A DNA stretch of 64,000 bases from Pseudoxanthomonas sp. CF125 (GCF_900104085.1 NZ_FNLD01000002.1:434001-498000), one strand, 5' to 3'; positions 1 through 8,893 are shown, counted from the stretch's first letter. Notes: generated by a model not told the origin, from the letters alone. Program-made: numbers and translations.

Positions 1-1169
1 GCGCGGCTGCCGGAGAAACTGTTGGCGTCGGTGGCGGTGACGGTGAAGTTGAAAATGCCGCCCGCCGTCGGCGTGCCGCTCAACGCGCCGGTGCCGCTGA
101 GGCTGAGTCCCGCGGGCAACGCGCCAGCGGTGATCGCTAAGGTGTACGGCGCGGTGCCGCCGCCGCCGGTGATGGTCTGGCTGTACGCGGCGCCGACGGT
201 CGCGGCAGGAACCGTGGTCGGGTTGACCGTGATGGTCGGCGGCGGATTGACCACCAGGGTGACGCTTTCGACTTCGAAGTAGCTGCCCGGCCCCGTGCTG
301 CTGTCGGTGACCCGGATGCCGAACGTATAGCTGCCCACTGCGCTTGGCGTGCCGCTGAGGGTCGCCCCGCTCAGGCTCAGGCCCGGCGGCAGCGAACCGC
401 TCACGACTTCGTGCGCCAGCGTATAGGGCGCCACGCCGCCGACCGCTGTGAAGGTGAAGCTGTAAGCCACGCCGTTCACCGCGGCGGTCGGGTTGGGGGG
501 CGACAGGCTCAAGGTCGGATTGGCGACGGTGAGGGTGTAGGACTTGGTCGCGGTCAGCGACGTATTGTCGGTGGCCTGGACGGTGAAGGTATGGTTGCCA
601 CGTGCGGTCGGCGTGCCAGCGAGCAGACCGCTGGCGTTGAACGTGAGCCCTGCAGGCAACGCGCCGCTGGCGAGCGTCCAGGCGTAGGGCGCGGTACCGC
701 CGGCGGCGGTCAGCTGCTGACTGAAGGGCGTGCCGGCGGTCATGCTCAGCGTGCCGGGCGAGATCGTGATCGGCGACGCCGCTCCGATGGTGACGTTGAC
801 CGTGACTTCGTTGTTGAGTCCATCGTCGAAGACGAAGCTGTCGCTGGTCGCGGTATCGCCGCCGCCGGCATGCGCGTAAGTGACCGTCTGGGCCAGCGTG
901 TTGATGGTGACGGTACCGTGCGCCGGCGGAACTTCCAGCAGACCGATGCCGAAGTCGTCCGGCCCGTCGCAGGCGCTGGCGTCGATGACTTGCGAACCGC
1001 CGTGCGCGACCGTGATGTTGAAAGGTCCGCAATTCGGTGAAGGCGCGGCCATCGCGGCGCCGGGCCAGAACCAAGCCGCGCACGTCAATGCCAGCAGTCC
1101 GAACCAGGAAATGAAACCGACGCGCGCGGCACGCGATGGCCTCGCGCTATGCGCATTCTGCTGATGCAT
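1..1169 (-). CDS. Secreted Ig-like repeat protein, N-terminal part (runs off left edge)
   Basis: The minus strand is open from an ATG at 1167-1169 to the window edge (about 389 codons, no stop). The N-terminus has basic residues, a hydrophobic stretch and an Ala-x-Ala cleavage site near residue 42, which fits a Sec signal peptide. About 90 residues follow with a Cys-containing lead, then at least three repeats of roughly 85 residues. Each repeat has the putative-Ig (He_PIG) signature: GGTAPY, a LPAGL(S/T)(L/F) step, then LSGTP(T/S) and F-T-V-x-A-T-D. Such repeats occur in large exported or surface proteins of cadherin-like fold. The product is probably a cell-surface or secreted adhesin-like protein; the C-terminal anchor is outside the window. 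A GGGGCAGGA stretch lies just before the ATG. Family assignment is from motif reading only. Confidence 0.8.
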   Translation of the reverse strand, partial: MHQQNAHSARPSRAARVGFISWFGLLALTCAAWFWPGAAMAAPSPNCGPFNITVAHGGSQVIDASACDGPDDFGIGLLEVPPAHGTVTINTLAQTVTYAHAGGGDTATSDSFVFDDGLNNEVTVNVTIGAASPITISPGTLSMTAGTPFSQQLTAAGGTAPYAWTLASGALPAGLTFNASGLLAGTPTARGNHTFTVQATDNTSLTATKSYTLTVANPTLSLSPPNPTAAVNGVAYSFTFTAVGGVAPYTLAHEVVSGSLPPGLSLSGATLSGTPSAVGSYTFGIRVTDSSTGPGSYFEVESVTLVVNPPPTITVNPTTVPAATVGAAYSQTITGGGGTAPYTLAITAGALPAGLSLSGTGALSGTPTAGGIFNFTVTATDANSFSGSR

Positions 1170-1375
1170 GTCCTGCCCCAAGTAGACGCCGCGCGCGCTT
1201 GGGCGGATGCCCTTTGTCTTCGCGACAGCGTAGATCCAATCCCCGTATCCGCTGTCAGCAGGCGATGCCCGGCCACGCTCCTTGCGAACTCTTGCGCATT
1301 CGAGCAGGAACCAGAGTCAAGAAAAGTGCTGCATCTCACACTTATTCATGCTGCAGCTACGTGGGGAAAATTTCT

Positions 1376-1425
1376 GCACAGGTGTAAATATTTCACACTG
1401 CATAGATGTAAATAATTCACTTGTG
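1376..1425. promoter_or_regulatory. Paired palindromic sites in the divergent intergenic region
   Basis: Two near-palindromic 15-mers, GTGTAAATATTTCAC at 1382-1396 and ATGTAAATAATTCAC at 1406-1420, are spaced 24 bp start to start. They lie between the Ig-repeat gene (start 1169) and the first Tail Collar gene (start 1505), in a stretch much richer in A+T than its surroundings. The layout fits tandem operators for a dimeric regulator or an AT-rich promoter. The regulator is unknown. Confidence 0.4.
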
Positions 1426-1504
1426 CCGCACGCATGCGGTAAGAGAGAGTAGCCTTCGCATCTCACATTAACGTGCGGTGCCACCATCCTTGGGGGGAAC
1501 AAAA

Positions 1505-2035
1505 ATGACCGAAGTATTCTTGGGGCAGATCATGCTCACGGGCTTCGCCTTTGCGCCGAAGGGGTTCGCCCTCTGCAACGGACAGCTGCTGTCGATCAGT
1601 CAGAACCAGGCGCTGTTTTCGTTGTTGGGAACGACCTACGGCGGCAATGGCCAAACCACATTCGCGCTGCCCAACATGCAGGGCCGCACGCCGGTCGCTT
1701 TCGGCACGTCCGCCGATCCCGGGTGGCAACCCACGGCTTATCAACTGGGCGAAACGGGCGGGGCCGAGAATGTGACTGTGCTGACCACGCAGTTGCCCCT
1801 GCACAACCATCAGTGCAGCGGGACCACCGCCACCGGCAGCCAGCGCAACCCGACCAACGCGCTTTATGGAACCAACACCGCCGCGCTCTACGCACCCGCC
1901 AACGGCGCCCAAGTGCCGTTGTCGCCGCAGAGCATCGCGCCGGCGGGCGGCACCCAGCCGCATCCCAACATGCAGCCCTTCGACGTGATCAATTACTGCA
2001 TCGCGTTGGCCGGCATCTTCCCTTCGCGCAACTGA
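1505..2035 (+). CDS. Phage Tail Collar domain protein (MdpB-like), copy 1
   Basis: A 176-residue protein with the hallmarks of the phage Tail Collar domain family, also called microcystin-dependent protein MdpB. These are F-L-G-Q-I near the N-terminus, a W/F-x-x-C-[ND]-G-Q-L-L motif, S-L-L-G-T-T-Y-G-G-[ND]-G, F-x-L-P-[ND]-[ML]-x-G-R, a late PH-x-N-M-x-P motif and the C-terminal I-x-Y-C-I-A-L-x-G-I-[FY]-P. The start at 1505 was chosen over the in-frame upstream start at 1478 because a strong TGGGGGG ribosome-binding site lies 5-10 bases upstream and homologous copies begin with the same M-T/S-x-P/V-(F/Y) segment. It is the first of three tandem paralogues. The cellular role of this family is not established. 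Confidence 0.9.
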   Translation: MTEVFLGQIMLTGFAFAPKGFALCNGQLLSISQNQALFSLLGTTYGGNGQTTFALPNMQGRTPVAFGTSADPGWQPTAYQLGETGGAENVTVLTTQLPLHNHQCSGTTATGSQRNPTNALYGTNTAALYAPANGAQVPLSPQSIAPAGGTQPHPNMQPFDVINYCIALAGIFPSRN

Positions 2036-2069
2036 CGCGCGGCCACCCACTCACTGCACGGAGTTCCCT

Positions 2070-2600
2070 ATGAGCACCCCGTATGTCGGAGAGATCCGTC
2101 TGTTCGGTTTCCCCCGCGTCCCCAATGGCTGGTTTCCTTGCGACGGCTCGCTGCAGTCGATCTCGGAATACGAGGTGCTGTTCACTCTGATCGGCACCAC
2201 TTACGGCGGCGACGGCCAGACCACGTTCGCCGTGCCCAATCTTAGCGGGCGCGTGCCGATGCACTGGGGCAACGGCCCCGGCCTGAGCCAGCGCGTCATC
2301 GGCGAGCTCGGCGGCAGCGAGACGGTCGTCCTGACCGCCAACCAGATGCCCGCGCACAGCCATACGATGAGCGCGACCACGGCGGTGGCCAACGCCACGG
2401 CGATCGGCAACACGGTCGAACTGGGCGCGTTGTCCGGCGACACCATGTACGCCACCGACGTCACCGGCGCCAACGGCTACGCCACCTCCGCGGCATCGAC
2501 CACCATGTCCGGCAGCAACCAGCCGCACGACAACCTCATGCCGACGCTGACGGTGCAGTACTGCATCGCCTGGGCCGGTATTTTCCCGCAACAGAACTGA
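2070..2600 (+). CDS. Phage Tail Collar domain protein (MdpB-like), copy 2
   Basis: A 176-residue paralogue of the preceding gene, 34 bases downstream. It shows the same ordered motifs: GEIRLFGF, PCDG, LIGTTYGGDGQTTF, VPNLSGRVP, P-H-D-N-L-M-P, and a C-terminal QYCIAWAGIFP. The middle loop (around residues 100-150) differs strongly from copy 1 and is rich in Ala, Thr and Ser. Variation in this segment between otherwise conserved copies is typical of the family. Likely co-transcribed with copies 1 and 3. Confidence 0.9.
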   Translation: MSTPYVGEIRLFGFPRVPNGWFPCDGSLQSISEYEVLFTLIGTTYGGDGQTTFAVPNLSGRVPMHWGNGPGLSQRVIGELGGSETVVLTANQMPAHSHTMSATTAVANATAIGNTVELGALSGDTMYATDVTGANGYATSAASTTMSGSNQPHDNLMPTLTVQYCIAWAGIFPQQN

Positions 2601-2663
2601 CTTCCGATTCGCGCCGTCCGTTGCGCGCGAGCCCGCACGTCCACCAGTTCCGAGGACCTCTCC

Positions 2664-3197
2664 GTGACCGAACCCTTTATAGGCGAAATCCAGCTTTTCG
2701 GTTTCAACTTCCCGCCCCGCCAGTGGGCTTTCTGCAATGGCGCGACCTTGTCGATCCAGCAGAACACCGCGCTGTTCTCGTTGCTGGGCACCCAGTACGG
2801 CGGCAATGGAACGACCAGTTTCCAGCTGCCCAATTTCACCGGTCGTGCAGGCTGCAACCAGGGCGCGGGGCCGGGCCTGAGCCAACGCGTCATCGGTGAG
2901 ACCTTCGGCGAGAACAGCGTGACGTTGACCCAGGGCGAAATGCCGATGCATTCGCATCCGTTCACCGTCTATAACCAGAACGACACGAGCAAGCGCGCGA
3001 GTTCGCCCAGTCCCGGCAATTCGTTGGCCGTTCCCAGTCTCAGCGCGCCGTTCGTCACCGGCGGACAGGCGAACGCGCAGTTCGCTCCGGGCATGTGCGG
3101 CGTCAGCGGCGGCGGTCAGCCGCACGAAAACCGGCAGCCCTATCTGGCGGTGAACTTCTGCATCGCGCTCAGCGGCCTGTATCCCAGCTTCAACTGA
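2664..3197 (+). CDS. Phage Tail Collar domain protein (MdpB-like), copy 3
   Basis: A 177-residue third paralogue that starts with GTG, preceded by GAGGA. Motifs seen are GEIQLFGFNFPP, W-A-F-C-N-G, SLLGTQYGGNGTTSF, LPNFTGR, GQPHENRQP and FCIALSGLYP. The central loop again diverges from its siblings. Three-gene Tail Collar clusters next to a GNAT gene recur in Xanthomonadaceae from general knowledge; what the trio assembles into is unknown. Confidence 0.9.
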   Translation: MTEPFIGEIQLFGFNFPPRQWAFCNGATLSIQQNTALFSLLGTQYGGNGTTSFQLPNFTGRAGCNQGAGPGLSQRVIGETFGENSVTLTQGEMPMHSHPFTVYNQNDTSKRASSPSPGNSLAVPSLSAPFVTGGQANAQFAPGMCGVSGGGQPHENRQPYLAVNFCIALSGLYPSFN

Positions 3198-3205
3198 GAG
3201 TCCGC

Positions 3206-3769
3206 ATGTCCGCCGTTCTTGCGCCGTCGCGTCCGCCGTTTCCGGCCGGGCGCGACGTCCGACTGGCGACGCCCGGCTTCCTGCGCGCGCGCGGCATTAC
3301 GCTGCGGCCCGCGCGCGACGACGATCTGCCCTGGTTGCGCACGCTCTATGCGAGTACGCGCACCGAGGAACTCGCGCGGGTGCCTTGGCCGGATGCGGCC
3401 AAACGCGATTTCCTGGATAGTCAGTTCGCGCTGCAGCACCTGCACTATCTGAGCCATTACGATGCGGCGGATTTCCTGGTCATCGAAAGCGACGGCATAC
3501 CGCTGGGACGCTATTACCTGCATCGCGGCGAACCGGACTACCTGATCATCGACATCAGCATCGATCCGGCCGCCCGCAGACAGGGCATCGCCGGCGCGCT
3601 GATCGCGCAGACGCAGCGCGAGGCCGCCGGGCTTGGGCGTGGCGTGCAGTTGCACGTCCAGGTCGATAATCCGCGCGCGCAGCGCCTCTACGAGCGCCTG
3701 GGATTCGCCGCAGCCGAGGAGTCGGGCAGCCACCGGCGCATGCGCTGGGCGGCCGGCCGGGAGGGCTGA
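3206..3769 (+). CDS. GNAT family N-acetyltransferase
   Basis: A 187-residue protein that begins 8 bases after the third Tail Collar gene, so it is probably in the same operon. The N-terminus (ITLRPARDDDLPWLRTLY) is the first strand and helix of the GNAT fold. The acetyl-CoA pyrophosphate loop is R-R-Q-G-I-A-G-A-L (motif A, R/Q-x-x-G-x-G/A), and the C-terminal L-Y-E-R-L-G-F is the usual GNAT beta-6 segment. It transfers an acetyl group from acetyl-CoA to an unknown amine. Its position suggests a link to the Tail Collar proteins, but this is inference. Confidence 0.85.
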   Translation: MSAVLAPSRPPFPAGRDVRLATPGFLRARGITLRPARDDDLPWLRTLYASTRTEELARVPWPDAAKRDFLDSQFALQHLHYLSHYDAADFLVIESDGIPLGRYYLHRGEPDYLIIDISIDPAARRQGIAGALIAQTQREAAGLGRGVQLHVQVDNPRAQRLYERLGFAAAEESGSHRRMRWAAGREG

Positions 3770-3803
3770 AGGAATCCAGCCGAACGGTTCGATTGAAACC
3801 GGT

Positions 3804-4097
3804 TCAATTGAAAATGGCCTGGTAGAGGAAGCCCTCGCGTTCGCGGGCGATCGGTACCAGGAAAATTCCGACTTCGCCGATCCCGTCGTGGCGCATGCGA
3901 TACAGCTGTTGCGGAAACAGGAAAGACGAGGCGTTGCGGAACAGCAGCGAGAACGGCGAACGCATCGTCCCTGGCGCCGGGCTGTCCTGCAGCGCACGCG
4001 CCTCGACCAGCACGAACGGCACCTCGCCATCGCTCATGGTGGCGGCGAACGTTTCGTTTACGTATGGAGCGAAATGCTGCAGCGTCAACAATTCCAT
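3804..4097 (-). CDS. DUF6916-like small protein
   Basis: A 97-residue cytoplasmic protein with no signal peptide or membrane segment. Its layout (L-x-x-F-x-P-Y-V-x-x-x-F near the start, then L-V-E-A, F-S-L-L-F, and a C-terminal M-R-H-D-G-I-G-x-x-G-I-F-L-V-P-I) matches my recollection of DUF6916, a family found beside Tail Collar/MdpB genes. It converges with the GNAT gene; 34 bases separate their ends. Function unknown. Confidence 0.7.
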   Translation of the reverse strand: MELLTLQHFAPYVNETFAATMSDGEVPFVLVEARALQDSPAPGTMRSPFSLLFRNASSFLFPQQLYRMRHDGIGEVGIFLVPIAREREGFLYQAIFN

Positions 4098-4428
4098 GTG
4101 GTCTCCCCCGGCCAGCAGGAATGGTGGCCGGCCCGTAGGTACGATGCAAGCGCGACGTTGTATGGCGGGTCTCGCCCCGCCTGACGGTGTATCCGTTGGG
4201 CAGATGTCTCGATTGGGAATGCCCGGAATCCGAAAGCGGCATCAACGGATTCGGTGTTGCATGTGGGATACCAAAAGCGCACCACGTCTTGGAGCGCGTG
4301 CAAGTTCCCGTAGTTCTTGGCGTGACCTAGGCGATTCGGGAAAAACTGAAACCGTGCGCGACGTCCGCACTTTGACGCCGGTGGATAAGTAGGCTTCGCG
4401 CGCATCCCACGATCAAGGAAAGATCCTC
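4098..4428. other. Intergenic stretch between divergent genes
   Basis: About 330 bases between the DUF6916-like gene (minus strand) and the lipase gene (plus strand). It should carry both promoters. A minus-strand ORF crosses part of it (4085-4405) but overlaps the DUF6916-like start and has no recognisable domain, so it was not called. No repeats, RNA genes or clear hairpins were seen. Confidence 0.4.
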
Positions 4429-5376
4429 ATGGCCGCGAACATCGCCAGCCCCACCCAGCCGACCCTCGACACTGCGCTCACCCTGGCTCTGGCAATCGCC
4501 TCCAAGGCCGCCTACAACTACTACAGTGGCGATCCCATCACGCCTCCGGACGGCTACACCCAGGCGGACGGATGGACGGGCTGGGACGCGTTCCTGGACA
4601 CCGGCTCCGAAGAGAAATACGGACTGGTATTCCAGTCGCAGACCGATCCGGGCACCTTCATCTTCGCGTTCCGCGGCACCGACTCGGATCTGGATGGTTG
4701 GGAGGACGCGCACTTCTTCACCACCGACTTCGAGCCGAGCCGGGGCAGCATCAGCCCGATCCCGCGCGTAGCCTCGGGCTTTTACGGAATCTACGACAGC
4801 ATGGGCGGCGGCATGGCCCAGTCGATGCGGCAGCAACTGTTCTCGCTGCTCGGAAAGTACAAGCCGCAACAGCTCTACGTCACCGGACACAGCCTGGGCG
4901 CGGCACTGAGTCAATTGTTTTCGCTGGATCTGGCGATCAGCCAGCCGGCCGCCTCGACCAACATCAATTTCGCCAGCCCCATGGTGGGCACCGACAGTTG
5001 GCAGACAGCCTACGGCGCGACGATCGCGACCGGCAACAGCATCCGCATCTACAACTATTGGGACTACGTGCCCACGCTGCCGCCGGATGCGTTCGGATAC
5101 GGTACGGTCGGCGAGGGTTTCGTCACCTCGTTCTACGTAAAGGGCGAATGGTTCCCGCACGAACTGTCGCGGCATTCCATCGTCAATCTGACGACCGTGC
5201 TGAGCAATGCGCTGCCGCTGAATCCGCAGCAATGGGTAGGGGGATTTCCCGACTATGTCGACCCCAAGCGGACGATGAAAAGCACTCTGCCTCCGGCGAC
5301 GGCGCCAGTGCGCTGGGTCGAAAAGATCGGCCAGCACATGGCGTTCGAGCATTCGCTGCGCGCCGCCGCGGCGTGA
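4429..5376 (+). CDS. Lipase class 3 family alpha/beta hydrolase
   Basis: A 315-residue protein of the fungal-lipase-like (class 3) fold. The oxyanion-hole strand F-A-F-R-G-T is at residues 79-84 and the nucleophile elbow G-H-S-L-G at 153-157 with Ser155. A later Y-W-D-Y-V-P supplies the likely catalytic Asp, and H in E-L-S-R-H-S-I the likely His. It presumably hydrolyses acylglycerol or phospholipid esters. No clear signal peptide is seen (N-terminus MAANIASPTQ), so any export would be by another route. An AAGGAAAGA ribosome-binding site precedes the ATG. Confidence 0.88.
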   Translation: MAANIASPTQPTLDTALTLALAIASKAAYNYYSGDPITPPDGYTQADGWTGWDAFLDTGSEEKYGLVFQSQTDPGTFIFAFRGTDSDLDGWEDAHFFTTDFEPSRGSISPIPRVASGFYGIYDSMGGGMAQSMRQQLFSLLGKYKPQQLYVTGHSLGAALSQLFSLDLAISQPAASTNINFASPMVGTDSWQTAYGATIATGNSIRIYNYWDYVPTLPPDAFGYGTVGEGFVTSFYVKGEWFPHELSRHSIVNLTTVLSNALPLNPQQWVGGFPDYVDPKRTMKSTLPPATAPVRWVEKIGQHMAFEHSLRAAAA

Positions 5377-5513
5377 TCGCAGCGCGCGTGCGCAGGGTGG
5401 AATCCGCACGACGGCTTCCGCCGCCCGCTTGGTATCGATCCCGACCTGCCGGGGAAATGGCATAGAGTACGTTTCGCTTCGCCCTTGCCCTTGCTTCGAA
5501 GGATCGGCACGCA

Positions 5514-6152
5514 ATGAAACTGCTCTTCAGCCGCAATCCCAACCCGCGCCTCGCAGTAGCGGTGGCGCGCCACTTGAACGCGAAGGTCGATTTCGAGTTC
5601 GCCGCGCCAATGGCACCGGGCCAGAGCGAGCGGTACCGCGCGCTGAATCCGAACCTGCTGCTGCCCATATTGCAAGGCCCGGGGAAAAGCCTCTGGGAAG
5701 CCGACGCCATCGCCTGCCGGCTGTCGCGCGAGGCGGGTTCGGATTTCTGGCGCACCGGCGACGACGAGCCCGAGATGGTGCAATGGCTCAGCTGGGGCAA
5801 GGAGAACTTCGCAAGAGCCTGCGACATGGTGCATTTCGAGCGCGGTACGAAACAGCGGTACGGGCTTGGCGCGGTGGACCGGCAGCGGGTGGAGGAAGGG
5901 TTCAGGCGTTTCGGCACCTCCGCTGCGCTCCTCGATGCCGAGCTTTCCAGGAAGACATGGCTGGTCGGGGACTCGGTGTCCTATGCCGACTTCCGGATGG
6001 CGGCGTTCCTGCCTTTCAACGATGTCGCGAGGCTACCGCTGAGCAACTACCCGTTCCTCGAGCGGTGGTATGGCCAGCTGGAAGAACTCGACGCCTGGCG
6101 CGATCCCTTCAAGGGGCTCGAAGCGCCCGCGCTGCCGCGGATACCGGGTTGA
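5514..6152 (+). CDS. Glutathione S-transferase family protein
   Basis: A 212-residue cytosolic protein with a thioredoxin-like N-terminal domain (MKLLFSRNPNPRLAVAVARHL) and the N-P-N-L-L-L-P-I-L loop containing the cis-Pro that contacts glutathione. An E-A-D-A-I-A-C-R-L element follows at the domain boundary, then an all-helical C-terminal domain with the N-capping motif S-Y-A-D-F-R. The usual N-terminal catalytic Ser/Tyr/Cys is uncertain; Ser6 is a candidate. It probably conjugates glutathione to electrophiles; the substrate is unknown. Confidence 0.85.
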   Translation: MKLLFSRNPNPRLAVAVARHLNAKVDFEFAAPMAPGQSERYRALNPNLLLPILQGPGKSLWEADAIACRLSREAGSDFWRTGDDEPEMVQWLSWGKENFARACDMVHFERGTKQRYGLGAVDRQRVEEGFRRFGTSAALLDAELSRKTWLVGDSVSYADFRMAAFLPFNDVARLPLSNYPFLERWYGQLEELDAWRDPFKGLEAPALPRIPG

Positions 6153-6247
6153 TTTTTCTCCCGCGGGACGAGTTTTCCCCTTGGTTTAACCCGGTCTGCC
6201 GCCTCATCGGGCACACTAAGCGGGTGGGGAAAGGCCGGGGGGCTGAA

Positions 6248-6763
6248 GTGCACGAAGAAGTCGAAGTAAATGAATTGGACGGCCTGTGGGGTTGGCTGCT
6301 GCTGTTCACCGGATTTGTGATTCTGAAGATGGTCAGGATCGGCTTCCTGATCCTTGCCACCTTCCTGCCCTTGTTTCGCGACGGCACCTGGCAAGCGCTT
6401 ACCAGTCCGGGTTCGCCTGCCTACCATCCGCTGTGGGAACGCGTCCTTATCTTCGAGCTGGCCGGCCATATTGTCATCGGGGCCATGGCCATGGTCGCCC
6501 TTGCATTGCTGGTCGTGCGTTCCTCGTACGCCCCGAAGTTCTCCATCGGCCTGGTGACGGCAAGTTTTGCGGTGGCCGCCGCCAATTACTTCATCGCGGC
6601 GCAAATTCCCTCGATTCCCGACCAGGGGACCGGTTACGAAAACCTCGCCGTACTGGTTCGCGCAACCATAGCGATGCTGATCTGGGTGCCGTACTTTCTG
6701 GTGTCCAGGCGCGTCAGGGCGACGTTCTACAGTCCACGTCTGCTCGACGAACCGTCGCCGTAA
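6248..6763 (+). CDS. DUF2569-like membrane protein
   Basis: A 171-residue integral membrane protein. The N-terminal L-x-G-W-L-L-L-F motif and four hydrophobic segments (roughly residues 10-35, 65-90, 98-120 and 140-160) match DUF2569. The frame stays open upstream across the GST gene, but the GTG at 6248 follows a GGCCGGGGGG ribosome-binding-like stretch and gives the family's usual length. Function unknown. Confidence 0.7.
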   Translation: MHEEVEVNELDGLWGWLLLFTGFVILKMVRIGFLILATFLPLFRDGTWQALTSPGSPAYHPLWERVLIFELAGHIVIGAMAMVALALLVVRSSYAPKFSIGLVTASFAVAAANYFIAAQIPSIPDQGTGYENLAVLVRATIAMLIWVPYFLVSRRVRATFYSPRLLDEPSP

Positions 6764-6781
6764 CCCTGGATTGCGGCTGCT

Positions 6782-8893
6782 TCAATTGCGGACCTGCAGC
6801 GACACCTGGCCGTTGTCGTCCGAGTCGATGAAGACGGCCACCCGGTCTCCTATGGCACGGAATACCAGATCCACGCGGTGTTCCCCCACCATGAGACCGG
6901 TGATGACGGCATCCTGTATACCCGGCGGAAGTTCGGGGCGATGCACATGGATGGTCTGCGTACCGCCATCGATTTCCACGCCCAGGCACGCCTGCAGCAG
7001 CATCAGTCCGGATCCCGCTGCCCAAGCCTGGGGCAGGCAGGCCACCGGATAGGCGACCGGCGGCGCACCCTGCGTCCGCGCGAAGCCGCAGAACAGTTCC
7101 GGCACGCGCATGTCGAAATGGACGGCGGCCTCGAACGCGCCGCGCAGCAGCCGCGTGGCGGCTCCGCGTACGCCTTGGCGCGCCATGCCGAAGGCGCACA
7201 AGGCCGAATCGTGCGGCCACACCGAGCCATTGTGGTAGGAGATGGGGTTGAAGCGCGATTCGCCGCGCGCCACCGTGCGTATTCCCCAGCCCGTATAGAA
7301 CGCCGGCGACATCAGCTGTTGCGCGACGCTTGCGGCGCGCTCCGGAGACGGCAGGTCGACGAAGAGCAGGTGGCCCGCATTGCTCGTGCGTACGGCGCAG
7401 AGTTCGCCTGCGCCGTCTATGGCCATGCCGTAGTAACCGGAGCCCTCCATCCAGAACTGGCTTTCCACGGCGGTGCGCAGCTTGTCTGCGCGGCTGCTCC
7501 ATCGCGCCGCCGCGCTCGGATCCCAGCGTTCGCCCAGCTCGGCCATGGTGCGCAGGGCGGCGTATACGTAGCCTTGCACTTCCACCAACGCGATCGGGCC
7601 TTGCGCAAGGCGGCCATCGGCGTGGAAGACGGAGTCGCCGCTGTCTTTCCAGCCCTGGTTGGCCAGGCCCCGGTCGCTGGCGCGTGCATAGACAAGAAAG
7701 CCATTCGGGTCCGAATCGCAAACGCGCTCTATCCATTGCACGGCTGCCGACAACGCGGGCCACAACGATTGGACGGTCGCCACGTCTCCGGTACGCCGCA
7801 GGTAGGCGCCGGCCAGTGCGATGAACAGTGGCGTGGTGTCGACGCCGCCGTAGTAGAGACCGTAGGGAAGCTCCTTCAGCGCGGACATTTCGCCCTTGCG
7901 TGTTTCGTGCAGGATCTTGCCGGGTGCCGCGTCGAGAAATGGCGACTCCTCCTGCGCCTGATGCTTGGCCAGGAAACTGAGCACTCCTTTGGCCAGCGCG
8001 GGGTCCAGCCACAGGGTCTGCAGCGCCGTGATCACCGCATCGCGTCCGAACGGTGTGGAGAACCAGGGAATTCCGGCGTACGGATAAGGGCCGGTCTCCA
8101 GTTCGCTGGTGAGCAGGGCCAGGTCGGATCGGGACCGCCGCATCCACTGGTCGAACAGCGGACCGCCGCTGGCCACGCGCGCGCCGCGGCGCTGGCGCCG
8201 CCGCATCCGCCGGCGGGCGGTGGAAGCTTCATTGCGGTAGCGTTCGCGCGTCGGCTGGCCTTCCGGCACCGCGCCGATCTCGATATACAGCTCGTCGCTC
8301 GCCCCCGGCCCAAGCGACACAATCAGTTCCAGCAGGCCGGGTTCCAAAAACCGCGGCGGACGGGAAAATTGCACCGATGACGTGCGCACCACGCTATCCA
8401 GGCCTTCGTAGCGGAAGCCATAGCCCCAGTCGCCGGTCTCCGATTCGAACAGGCGTCCACGCGCGGAACGCTTGCTGCCGCGCACTTCGAACATGTCCAC
8501 GAAGTCGGCGGCCAGACGGAACCGCAACGGCAAGCGCGTGGGCCGGTCTCCGTAATTGACGCAAGAGATCCGTTCGAACATGCGTTCCTTGCACAGGAAT
8601 CTGCTGCGGGTCAGGTGAATAAGGCCCTCGGGCGCGCCCATCTCGTCGATCGCCGACAGCGCGCGGTTGGTCATGTGAGCGACGAACAGCACATTGTCCT
8701 GGGTGACCGCTGCGCTGAGCAGGGCCGGCTCCTCATCGCCGAGCAGCAATTGGTAGGCCGATACGATGCGCGTGTCCTGGATGAAGAAGCCCTCGCTGGG
8801 GGAGACGACATCGCCCAGGCTGTTGGCGACCATGAAGCTGTCGCCATCCTTGAGTACGTAGCGCGTCTGCAGCGCGGCGCCGGCCGATTCCAT
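6782..8893 (-). CDS. Amylo-alpha-1,6-glucosidase / glycogen debranching-type glycosidase
   Basis: A 703-residue protein with the two-part layout of the bacterial debranching family. An N-terminal beta-rich domain (about residues 10-220, GDE_N_bis-like) includes F-F-I-Q-D-T-R. An (alpha/alpha)6 catalytic domain follows (about 250-690), with G-I-P-W-F-S-T-P-F-G-R-D-A, Y-G-G-V-D-T-T-P-L-F and Y-H-N-G-S-V-W-P-H-D-S. It probably cleaves alpha-1,6 or related alpha-glucosidic bonds in glucans or trehalose-related oligosaccharides. It is the last gene of the otsB-otsA-GT4 run; 4 bases separate it from the GT4 stop. Confidence 0.85.
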   Translation of the reverse strand: MESAGAALQTRYVLKDGDSFMVANSLGDVVSPSEGFFIQDTRIVSAYQLLLGDEEPALLSAAVTQDNVLFVAHMTNRALSAIDEMGAPEGLIHLTRSRFLCKERMFERISCVNYGDRPTRLPLRFRLAADFVDMFEVRGSKRSARGRLFESETGDWGYGFRYEGLDSVVRTSSVQFSRPPRFLEPGLLELIVSLGPGASDELYIEIGAVPEGQPTRERYRNEASTARRRMRRRQRRGARVASGGPLFDQWMRRSRSDLALLTSELETGPYPYAGIPWFSTPFGRDAVITALQTLWLDPALAKGVLSFLAKHQAQEESPFLDAAPGKILHETRKGEMSALKELPYGLYYGGVDTTPLFIALAGAYLRRTGDVATVQSLWPALSAAVQWIERVCDSDPNGFLVYARASDRGLANQGWKDSGDSVFHADGRLAQGPIALVEVQGYVYAALRTMAELGERWDPSAAARWSSRADKLRTAVESQFWMEGSGYYGMAIDGAGELCAVRTSNAGHLLFVDLPSPERAASVAQQLMSPAFYTGWGIRTVARGESRFNPISYHNGSVWPHDSALCAFGMARQGVRGAATRLLRGAFEAAVHFDMRVPELFCGFARTQGAPPVAYPVACLPQAWAAGSGLMLLQACLGVEIDGGTQTIHVHRPELPPGIQDAVITGLMVGEHRVDLVFRAIGDRVAVFIDSDDNGQVSLQVRN

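Noticed and set aside
1505-3197. Tail Collar genes as part of a prophage
   Set aside because: No integrase, capsid, terminase, tail tube or lysis genes are seen around them; the neighbours are metabolic genes.
4085-4405. 106-codon minus-strand ORF between the DUF6916-like and lipase genes
   Set aside because: It overlaps the DUF6916-like start, has no ribosome-binding site and no recognisable domain.
5429-6763. 444-codon plus-strand ORF
   Set aside because: The upstream part is an out-of-frame shadow of the GST gene; only the region from GTG 6248 encodes a membrane protein.
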